A stretch of 16,863 nt of DNA from CAZCWM01 sp964622625. Lineage in GTDB: Bacteria > Planctomycetota > Phycisphaerae > Phycisphaerales > Phycisphaeraceae. Location of the stretch: NCBI GenBank assembly GCA_964622625.1, contig CAZUUQ010000063.1:1-16863 (forward strand), written 5' to 3'. The notes beneath the pieces were generated by a model that saw only the letters and a program-made list of their open reading frames with translations, ran no database searches and was not told where the DNA came from. Shown here in pieces: positions 1 to 5,609 of the stretch (the first letter of the stretch is position 1; each line of letters starts with the position of its first letter). A program made the position numbers and the translations under genes.

Positions 1-2
1 TT

Positions 3-860
3 TCACCCCGGCGCCCCCAGCGGCATGTTGTCGATCAGGCGCACCTGGTCCACATGCGCTGCCGTCAGGGCGATCACGCCGCCGGTCAGCGACGGCTCGA
101 CGCAGTCCAGCGCCGCCAGCGTCCGCGGATGACGCACCGCCGCGTAATCCACCGCCAGCCGATGCGCTTCCAGCGCCTGCCGCATCGCATCCTCGATCGC
201 CCGCGGATCGCTCTCGCCGTCGTCCTCGACCATCGTCCGCGCCAGACGCAGCGCCTTGACCAGCCCCAGCGCCCGCGCCCGCTGCTCGGCTGATAGGTAC
301 ACATTGCGGCTGGACATCGCCAGGCCGTCCGGCTCGCGCACCGTCGGCAGCACGACGTTGACCACCGGCAGATGCAGGTCGGCCGTCAGCGCGTCGATCA
401 CGCGGTACTGCTGGTAATCCTTCCGGCCCCAGCAGGCGACGTCCGGCCGCACGATGTTCAGCAGCTTCATGACCACGCGGCAGACGCCGCCGAAGAAGTG
501 CGGCCGATGCTCGCCCTCGAGCATGTCGGCCAGCGCGGGCACGCTGATCGCGGCCGCCGGCTCGCCGGGCGGGTACATCTGTTCGACCGGCGGGCAGAAC
601 ACGCCCGCGACACCCGCGGCCTCGCAGCGGCGCAGGTCTTCTTCGAGCGGACGGGGATAGCGCCCCAGGTCCTCATGCGGCGCGAACTGCGTGGGATTGA
701 CGAAGATGCTCACCACCACGTGATCGGCCAGCCGTCGACCGCCTTCGATCAGCGACACGTGTCCGGCGTGCAGCGCCCCCATGGTGGGCACGAAGGCGAC
801 CTGCTTGTTCAGGGCCGCGCGAAGGCGGCGGCAATCGTCCACGGTGCGCGCGATCCACAT
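3..860 (-). CDS. panC: Pantothenate synthetase (pantoate--beta-alanine ligase)
   Basis: Condenses pantoate with beta-alanine using ATP, the last step of cytoplasmic pantothenate (vitamin B5, CoA precursor) synthesis. The 285-residue product has the usual family length. The HIGH-type nucleotidyl-transferase motif is MGALHAGH at residues 27-34, followed by FVNPTQF (53-59), a GRKDYQQ motif (145-151, usually GEKDYQQ) and the KMSKS-equivalent MSSRN (182-186). The frame stays open upstream, but I place the start at the ATG at 858-860: the protein then begins MWIARTVDD, as family members do, and the extra 59 upstream residues are low-complexity and overlap the upstream gene. The ATG shares one base with the TGA stop of the upstream glycosyltransferase (TGATG), which suggests translational coupling. 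The stop codon lies only two bases from the left edge, so what follows (for example panD) cannot be seen. Confidence 0.96.
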   Translation of the reverse strand: MWIARTVDDCRRLRAALNKQVAFVPTMGALHAGHVSLIEGGRRLADHVVVSIFVNPTQFAPHEDLGRYPRPLEEDLRRCEAAGVAGVFCPPVEQMYPPGEPAAAISVPALADMLEGEHRPHFFGGVCRVVMKLLNIVRPDVACWGRKDYQQYRVIDALTADLHLPVVNVVLPTVREPDGLAMSSRNVYLSAEQRARALGLVKALRLARTMVEDDGESDPRAIEDAMRQALEAHRLAVDYAAVRHPRTLAALDCVEPSLTGGVIALTAAHVDQVRLIDNMPLGAPG

Positions 861-1993
861 CAGTGCGATTCCATCTGACCGGCTGCCTGCTGTCCGGCTT
901 TCCGCTGTCCCGTTTCCCGCTGAAAGTTCCACGATTCGCCGGTCATCTGGCGATACAGATCGACCGTGGCCCGCACCTGGGCCGAGGGCTGATGCCGCTG
1001 CGCCACCCACGCCCGCGCCCGCTCGCCCAGTTCCCACGTGTCCTTCGGTGCCTCAATCACGCGACGCAGCAGCTTCGCCCACGTCCCCGCGTCGGCCGAT
1101 GACGCCAGCCACGCCGTCGTGCCATCCACCAGGTCGTCAATCCACGGATCAGCCTTGGCCAGCACCGGCAGACCGGCCGCCATCGCCTGCAACGTCAGTG
1201 TCCGCGCCCGACCGGTCGCCTGGGGTTGAATCAGGACGTCGGCCTTGATCAGCAGCTCGCGGTGGCCCAGCCGCCGCGGCACCAGGCTCACGTTCTCCAG
1301 AAGCCGCATCCGCTTGGCCATCTGCCACAGACCGTGCTGCTCGCCGCGCTGCCCGTCGAGGAAGAACTGCAGGTGCGGGTGGTCATCGATCAGCTCGCGC
1401 ATGGCGGCGAAGAGGGCTTCGTAGTCTTCGTCCGGCTCACCGGTGCCGCTGACCACCGCGCAGAGTATCCGCGTGTCGGTCGACTGCGACGGGCGCTGCT
1501 GCGCGACGTAAACGCCCAGCGGAATGGTCCACACGGGAAACGCCTCGCCCACCTGGCGGACGATGGCTTCGCGCAGCGGCTCGGTGGCGGCGACGAATCC
1601 CGCCCGGCACCGCGGATCGTGACGCCGCATGACGCGGCCGACCTCGCTGATGTCCAGCACGCTCGCCGCCTGAAGCACCACGGGGGCTTCCAGACGGCTG
1701 GCCAGACGCATCGCCGCCTGCCACAGCCGCCCGTCCATCGCGTGGATCAGATCCACATCCAGACGATCCAGTTCGTCGGCCAGCCGCAGCAGTCGCAGCC
1801 GTCGCCGCCACGGCCAGGGCGAATCGCGCCACGTCACCACCTGCCCGAACACGTTGGACTCCTCCGGGGCAAGCTGGTCGGGAACCACCTGGGTGACCCG
1901 TACCTGCTCGTCCATCAGCCCCACCACAAGCTGACGAAACAGCCGAAGCTGCTCGTCCAACCAGGCGGTGTTCGTCAGCAGAGCCGCGTGCAT
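860..1993 (-). CDS. GT-B fold glycosyltransferase, GT4-like
   Basis: Probably transfers a sugar from a nucleotide-sugar donor to an unknown acceptor. The 377-residue protein starts MHAALLTNTAW and has the two-lobed layout of GT4-type enzymes. The N-terminal lobe includes VDLIHAMDGRLWQAA near residues 80-95. The C-terminal lobe has the donor-side stretch LQFFLDG, LLIKADVLIQP and then LTLQAMAAGLPVLA, where the typical EX7E region lies; the first acidic residue is not conserved here. No signal peptide or membrane segment is evident, so it is probably cytoplasmic or peripheral. The last 20 or so residues are a repetitive Gln/Gly/Ala tail (AGQQAAGQ). It overlaps panC by one base and is separated from the upstream HAD gene by 105 bases. 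The acceptor and pathway cannot be deduced from the context. Confidence 0.75.
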   Translation of the reverse strand: MHAALLTNTAWLDEQLRLFRQLVVGLMDEQVRVTQVVPDQLAPEESNVFGQVVTWRDSPWPWRRRLRLLRLADELDRLDVDLIHAMDGRLWQAAMRLASRLEAPVVLQAASVLDISEVGRVMRRHDPRCRAGFVAATEPLREAIVRQVGEAFPVWTIPLGVYVAQQRPSQSTDTRILCAVVSGTGEPDEDYEALFAAMRELIDDHPHLQFFLDGQRGEQHGLWQMAKRMRLLENVSLVPRRLGHRELLIKADVLIQPQATGRARTLTLQAMAAGLPVLAKADPWIDDLVDGTTAWLASSADAGTWAKLLRRVIEAPKDTWELGERARAWVAQRHQPSAQVRATVDLYRQMTGESWNFQRETGQRKAGQQAAGQMESH

Positions 1994-2098
1994 CGTCCTT
2001 CAAGACTATCACACGTTGGCGCTTCAAGGCGGACGAGGCGGACACAGCCCTCGGCTCCGCCGGGTGACGCGTGGAACCGGTCTGCGGCCGACCACGGC

Positions 2099-2899
2099 TC
2101 AATGCGTCGCCGCCGCGGCCGCCCCGAAACGGGTCGCGAGCCCCTCGTGGTCAAGCTGGGCGATCGAATCGACCACCAGGTCGGGCCGGTACGCGAAGCG
2201 GGCCAGGTCTTCGCGGCGCGTACTGCCGGTGAGCACGAGCACGGTGTGGTAGCCCATCTGCACGCCGCCGAGGATGTCGGTGGCCATGGTGTCGCCGATC
2301 ATGACGGTCTGGTCAGCGGTGAGTCCGAGCTGCTTGCGGGCGGCCCGCATCATGATGGGACTGGGCTTGCCGACGCTGAAGGCCTGAATGCCGCTGGCGG
2401 CTTCGAGCATGGCGACGATCGCGCCGCAGCCGGGGCGCAGCCCGTCGCGCGTCGGGCAGTTGGGATCGAGGTTCGTGGCCACGAGCTTGGCGCCGCTTTG
2501 AATCATGCGCAGAGCCGCTTCGACCGTCTCGAAGCTGAGGTTGCGCCCCTCGCCGACGACGACGTAATCGGGATCCTTGTCGACGACGCTGTAGCCGTGC
2601 TGATGCAGGGCGTTGAGCAGTCCGCCTTCGCCGATGACATAGGCGGTGCCGCCGGGCTGCTGGGCGGCCAGAAAGCGCGCGGTGGCCATGGCGCAGGTGA
2701 AGACGTGCTGCTCGTCGGCGGCGATGCCCAGGCGGCGGAGCCTGGTGGCCACGTCGCGGCGCGTGCGCTGGCTGTTGTTGGTCAGAAAGAGGAAGGGGAT
2801 CTCGCGGTCGCGCAGTTGGCCGATGAAAGAGGCGGCGCCGGGGATCAGTTCGCTGCCGTGGTAGATGACGCCATCCATGTCGATCAGGTAGCCCAGCAT
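2099..2899 (-). CDS. HAD-superfamily IIA phosphatase, NagD-like
   Basis: A 266-residue hydrolase of the HAD IIA subfamily (NagD / 4-nitrophenylphosphatase / phosphoglycolate phosphatase-like), expected to dephosphorylate small phosphate esters or nucleoside monophosphates in the cytoplasm. Visible motifs are motif I DMDGV (nucleophile D7, general acid D9), motif II LTNNS (T40), the motif III lysine in VGKPSP (K178) and motif IV GDTMATDI (D203, D208). The C2-type cap lies between motifs II and III, as usual for IIA members. An AAGGAG ribosome-binding site seven bases before the ATG at 2897-2899 supports the start. The true substrate cannot be told from sequence. It may head the same minus-strand unit as the glycosyltransferase and panC, but the 105-base gap leaves that open. 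Confidence 0.88.
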   Translation of the reverse strand: MLGYLIDMDGVIYHGSELIPGAASFIGQLRDREIPFLFLTNNSQRTRRDVATRLRRLGIAADEQHVFTCAMATARFLAAQQPGGTAYVIGEGGLLNALHQHGYSVVDKDPDYVVVGEGRNLSFETVEAALRMIQSGAKLVATNLDPNCPTRDGLRPGCGAIVAMLEAASGIQAFSVGKPSPIMMRAARKQLGLTADQTVMIGDTMATDILGGVQMGYHTVLVLTGSTRREDLARFAYRPDLVVDSIAQLDHEGLATRFGAAAAATH

Positions 2900-3254
2900 C
2901 GATGCACTCCTTGCGTGGGAATTGGTGGACGGTCGATGAAGCGTGTGTGTGGGGGGCGGCGGGGGCCGCGGGGTTGCGGGCGGGGCAAGCGTACCGGGCG
3001 CACGTGAGCAAGTAATGTGCCGTGTGCGAGATTGGCGCGAGGGGTGACGGGTGTCGCCGGCGAGGCCACCGGCTGGCCGCCGCGTCGCCGAAGGGATTAA
3101 GTTGGTGAATATGTGGAACTTACGCAGTTCTGGATAACGGGGCGAAGATTTTTGGCTCGCGGCTGGGCCTCGGCGTGGAAGGGCTTCCGGCGTTCAGGAC
3201 ATGAGCGAGGCGAGGCGTGAAGTAGGGTTTATCGGAATGTTTCGAATATTCCAC
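2900..3254. other. Non-coding stretch upstream of HAD gene, with G-quadruplex-type motif
   Basis: No plausible gene is visible; the short frames here are antisense or unsupported. On the plus strand, 2951-2985 carries five G-runs (6, 5, 4, 3 and 4 Gs) with spacers of 4, 4, 4 and 1 bases, which fits the G3+N1-7 quadruplex consensus. It lies 52-86 bases upstream of the minus-strand HAD start. The part from about 3095 to 3255 is distinctly AT-richer than its surroundings and leads into the promoter at 3255. Confidence 0.6.
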
Positions 3255-3283
3255 TTGACCCGGCCCCGCCGGTCGGCTAAATT
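3255..3283 (+). promoter_or_regulatory. Sigma70-type promoter for the first PEP-CTERM-like gene
   Basis: TTGACC at 3255-3260 and TAAATT at 3278-3283 are separated by exactly 17 bases, inside an AT-rich patch of otherwise GC-rich DNA. Transcription would start near 3290, about 285 bases before the start codon at 3575. The -35 box matches consensus at five of six positions and the -10 box at four of six. Confidence 0.6.
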
Positions 3284-3289
3284 ATCACA

Positions 3290-3562
3290 TGTACGGGGAA
3301 GGTGGAATCCCCAAGACAGGTCAGCTGAGAAGGAACTCAGGGGCAGTTTCCCAGGGCTTTGTATAGGCCCGATGTGAGCTGTTTGCTTCGACAGGGGTGG
3401 TGGATACACCCGTCGAGCTGGCCACCTGAACAATTCGCGGCAGCTACTGCATGGTTGCGCCTGCGCGGCGCGAGCGTGTGGTCTGCCCAAGTTCGATGGG
3501 CATTCGCGTGTGCCTGTCATCACCTACGCTCGTTCGAGTCGGGTGAAATCTCCGCACGCGGT
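3290..3562 (+). ncRNA. Long structured 5' leader or small RNA of unknown class
   Basis: About 270 bases lie between the predicted transcription start and the ribosome-binding site, with no convincing reading frame and a run of hairpins. These are GGGGA/TCCCC (3295-3299 with 3308-3312); CTGAG/CTCAG around an AAGGAA loop (3325-3340); GGGCTT/AGGCCC (3354-3370); a two-part stem TTCGAC-GGGTG/CACCC-GTCGAG with an AG bulge (3387-3417), enclosed by AGCTG (3377-3381) pairing with CAGCT (3441-3445); TTGCGCC/GGCGCGA (3455-3473); and TGCCC/GGGCA (3484-3502). It does not match the motifs I know for c-di-GMP, cobalamin, SRP, 6S, tmRNA or RNase P RNA. It could be a regulatory leader or a separate small RNA; no terminator separates it from the gene. 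Confidence 0.4.
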
Positions 3563-3574
3563 ATGGAGGTGCAT

Positions 3575-4279
3575 ATGGGACGCGTCAGCAAGTGGGTTTG
3601 TGGCCTGGTCTGTGGACTGGCCCTGGGGATGCCCGCCTGGGCAGGGACAGTCGCGATGACCTTCGACGGCCTACCCTTGAGCAACGCGATCACACTGATC
3701 GCGGGCTCAAAGACCATCAACACACAGGCGGGCATACTTCAATGGACGCGTACGGGAGGCGATCATCCCGGCCTGCCGACCGGTTCATTCGGGGCGGTCT
3801 GCGTCGAAATCGACCAGTTTCTGCGCAGCACGACCTACGACGTGATCAACGTCGAGGACGGCCCGAAGCCGGGCGTGGCTCTTGGTGCCGGCCCGATGGG
3901 CGCGTCCAAGGCCGACATGCTGGCCAAGCTCTGGGCGGCCTACTGGAACGGGGCCCAGGGTGACGCGGACAAGGGCGCTGCCTTCCAGTTGGCGGTCTGG
4001 GAAATCGTCTATGACGGGGACACCGACCTGTTCTCGGGCGATTTCAAGACCAACTACGCCAACCTGGGCGCTGCCCCGCAGTGGGTCCAGGACGCGCAGG
4101 GACTGCTCGATTCGGTGCCCGGCCTGACGTCCAAGGCGTCGCTGGTCATCCTCTCCAGCCTGCGTGACCAGGACCAGTTGGTCATGGTTCCCATGGCGGA
4201 GGCGGTCTGGATGGGCTTCGCCCTTCTGGGCACCGTCGGTGCGTACCGGATGCGCAAGCGTCGTGAGCTGGCTGCCTGA
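3575..4279 (+). CDS. Secreted PEP-CTERM-like protein with TED-like Cys/Gln motifs (paralog 1)
   Basis: A 234-residue secreted protein with a signal peptide (residues 1-23, cleavage after AWA), a single folded domain and a C-terminal tripartite tail: VPMAEA (206-211), a hydrophobic segment (about 212-224) and a basic RMRKRR end. It is a clear paralog of the next gene; both share WTRTGGD, GPKPG, GAGPMG, KADMLAKLWAA and AVWEIVYDG. C76 sits in VCVEID and Q138 in AFQLAVW, spaced and placed like the Cys and Gln that form the internal thioester of TED/TQXA domains; this is inference. GGAGGT at 3565-3570 ends four bases before the ATG at 3575, which starts the signal peptide, so I prefer this ATG to the frame's upstream starts. 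The sorting motif VPMAEA is degenerate relative to VPLPAA in paralog 2. Anchoring by an exosortase-like enzyme is inferred; none is encoded here. Confidence 0.85.
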   Translation: MGRVSKWVCGLVCGLALGMPAWAGTVAMTFDGLPLSNAITLIAGSKTINTQAGILQWTRTGGDHPGLPTGSFGAVCVEIDQFLRSTTYDVINVEDGPKPGVALGAGPMGASKADMLAKLWAAYWNGAQGDADKGAAFQLAVWEIVYDGDTDLFSGDFKTNYANLGAAPQWVQDAQGLLDSVPGLTSKASLVILSSLRDQDQLVMVPMAEAVWMGFALLGTVGAYRMRKRRELAA

Positions 4280-4362
4280 TGCCAGGCTGCTGACTGTCCC
4301 ATACTCCCTCTGGTGAGGGGGGTCGTGGCGGCCGACGACGCGACAATTTAGGCGGAATGTTC

Positions 4363-4403
4363 ACAGACCCCTCGGCCTGAACGAGGGGTCTGTCTTTTTA
4401 TTT
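4363..4403 (+). terminator. Intrinsic terminator after paralog 1
   Basis: A perfect 12-bp stem, ACAGACCCCTCG (4363-4374) pairing with CGAGGGGTCTGT (4382-4393), has a 7-base loop and is followed by CTTTTTATTT. It ends the transcript of the gene at 3575-4279 and separates it from the second paralog. Confidence 0.93.
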
Positions 4404-4676
4404 GGCTGGTCGGCAGTCAGACAGGGTCCGGGTTACCGGACGTCTGCGGCCGCCGCCGGGGCCTTTCCCATCTTCACCACAGCGCATAGGGATTTGCCGC
4501 CACGCGGGCCGCAGTCTTTTTTGCCGTGATTCGCTGGCCGTGCCCCACAGGCGGTGGCAAGGTTGTCCCACAGTCCGACTGGCTGGGCAGTGTGCCGGCC
4601 AGACGATCGGGCGACGCCCCGTTGTATCGGCGGCGTTCAACAAACCAGGCCACAAGCGATCAAGGAGCGGGGAACC
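4404..4676 (+). promoter_or_regulatory. Leader/promoter region of paralog 2, with a bulged hairpin
   Basis: This 273-base stretch lies between the terminator and the second paralog and must hold its promoter, but I cannot identify a convincing -35/-10 pair. It contains one strong hairpin: CAGAC (4418-4422), a three-base bulge, GTCCGG (4426-4431), a GTTA loop, then CCGGAC (4436-4441) and GTCTG (4442-4446). A T6 run follows GGGCCGCAGTC around 4515-4520. AAGGAG at 4662-4667 is the ribosome-binding site, nine bases before the ATG. The sequence is not obviously similar to the first paralog's leader. Confidence 0.4.
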
Positions 4677-5390
4677 ATGAACAAGGTAATGACCAAATTC
4701 GGCTTTCTGATGGTGGCAGTCGCGGTGCTGCTGGCGGGCTTCGCCCCGGCATCGGCTCAGGCTGCGACCGTCACCGCCAAACTCAACAGCGTCACGGGCC
4801 AGAGCTTCAAGTACAAGCTCGGCGCGTCCGACCTGACCACCACGGCGGGCATCTTCGACTGGACCCGCACCGGCGGCGATGCCAGCAACCCCACGGGCGA
4901 CTTCAAGAGCTTCTGCGTCGAACTGGACCAGACCCTCAGCCTCGGCAACACGTTCACCTACGAGATCATCGCCACTTCCGAAGGGCCGAAGCCCGGCCTC
5001 GCCCTGGGTGCCGGACCGATGGGCCAGACCAAGGCTGACATGCTCGCCAAGCTCTGGGCCGCCCACTTCGATCAGGCCCTGCTCAGCAACGCCAACGCGG
5101 CCGCGTTCCAGGTCGCGGTCTGGGAGATCGTCTACGACGGCAACCTCGACCTGTTCGACGGCGGCTTCCAGGCCCGCTACACGAATCTGGGCAGCGCCCC
5201 GGTGTTCGTGCAGACGGCACAGAGCTGGCTCGACGGCCTGGGCAACCTGACGGAGATGGCCGCCCTGCGCGTCATGTCCAACGGCAGCCGCCAGGACCAG
5301 CTCGTGATGGTTCCGCTGCCCGCGGCCGCGTGGGCCGGTCTGAGCCTCATCGGGGCCGTCGCCATGCGTCGCAAGCTCCGCCGCGCCTGA
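4677..5390 (+). CDS. Secreted VPLPA/PEP-CTERM-like protein with TED-like Cys/Gln motifs (paralog 2)
   Basis: A 237-residue secreted protein. The signal peptide covers residues 1 to about 29 (MNKVMTK, hydrophobic core, cleavage near ASA-QA or AQA-AT). The C-terminal sorting signal is VPLPAAAW (212-219), a hydrophobic helix and a basic RRKLRR end, typical of VPLPA/PEP-CTERM tails handled by exosortase-type systems in Gram-negative bacteria. The domain carries C80 in FCVELDQ and Q145 in AAFQVAVWEIVYDG. These fit the general [YFL]C-hydrophobic-polar and Q-x-A motifs of thioester domains, so a surface-exposed internal Cys-Gln thioester is possible but unproven. An AAGGAG nine bases upstream fixes the start. 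It is clearly related to the gene upstream over the whole length and probably arose by tandem duplication. It has its own terminator and so is probably transcribed separately. Its biological role is unknown. Confidence 0.88.
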   Translation: MNKVMTKFGFLMVAVAVLLAGFAPASAQAATVTAKLNSVTGQSFKYKLGASDLTTTAGIFDWTRTGGDASNPTGDFKSFCVELDQTLSLGNTFTYEIIATSEGPKPGLALGAGPMGQTKADMLAKLWAAHFDQALLSNANAAAFQVAVWEIVYDGNLDLFDGGFQARYTNLGSAPVFVQTAQSWLDGLGNLTEMAALRVMSNGSRQDQLVMVPLPAAAWAGLSLIGAVAMRRKLRRA

Positions 5391-5440
5391 GATGCCCAAC
5401 GCAACAACCCGCGTATGACATCCCCGCAGTGTCACTCGTG

Positions 5441-5476
5441 CAAACCCCCGGCCCCGCTCCGGGGGTTTGTCTTTGG
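5441..5476 (+). terminator. Intrinsic terminator after paralog 2
   Basis: A perfect 11-bp stem, CAAACCCCCGG (5441-5451) with CCGGGGGTTTG (5459-5469), has a 7-base loop and is followed by TCTTTGG. It lies 50 bases after the stop of the second paralog. Confidence 0.85.
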
Positions 5477-5531
5477 TTGCCGCCGCCGGCGTCAACAGGC
5501 AACGACTCCCGCCAACGCCGCCGGCCACGCC

Positions 5532-5600
5532 GCGCTGTGCGCTGATGTGGCCTGGGCGGCCGGCCACGCCTCCACGCCGCTGCGGCCGCGCGCACAGCGC
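5532..5600. repeat. 11-bp inverted repeat in convergent intergenic region
   Basis: GCGCTGTGCGC at 5532-5542 is the exact reverse complement of GCGCACAGCGC at 5590-5600, with 47 GC-rich bases between. A 12-base direct repeat, GCCGGCCACGCC, also occurs at 5520-5531 and 5559-5570. The repeat lies just beyond the stop of the minus-strand dehydratase and could fold at the end of its mRNA, but there is no T-run. Confidence 0.5.
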
Positions 5601-5609
5601 AGAGGAAGC

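Noticed and set aside
861..1037. 59-residue N-terminal extension of panC
   Set aside because: It overlaps the glycosyltransferase gene, is low-complexity (Gly/Ala/Arg) and has no counterpart in the family; the ATG at 860 gives the normal length.
1226..3007. Long plus-strand open frame (593 residues)
   Set aside because: It is antisense to the glycosyltransferase and HAD genes, rich in His, Arg, Gly and Gln, shows no domain, and is explained by the high GC content.
3316..3345. Resemblance to SRP RNA domain IV (AGGTCAG and a hairpin)
   Set aside because: The match covers only a few bases; the tetraloop and the conserved asymmetric loop are missing.
3194..3523. Minus-strand frame (109 residues) across the promoter and leader
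   Set aside because: No ribosome-binding site, no recognisable domain, and it lies over a well-formed plus-strand promoter and hairpins.
3526..3550. tRNA T-arm-like sequence (TTCGAGT between short stems)
   Set aside because: No acceptor, D-arm or anticodon partners fit around it.
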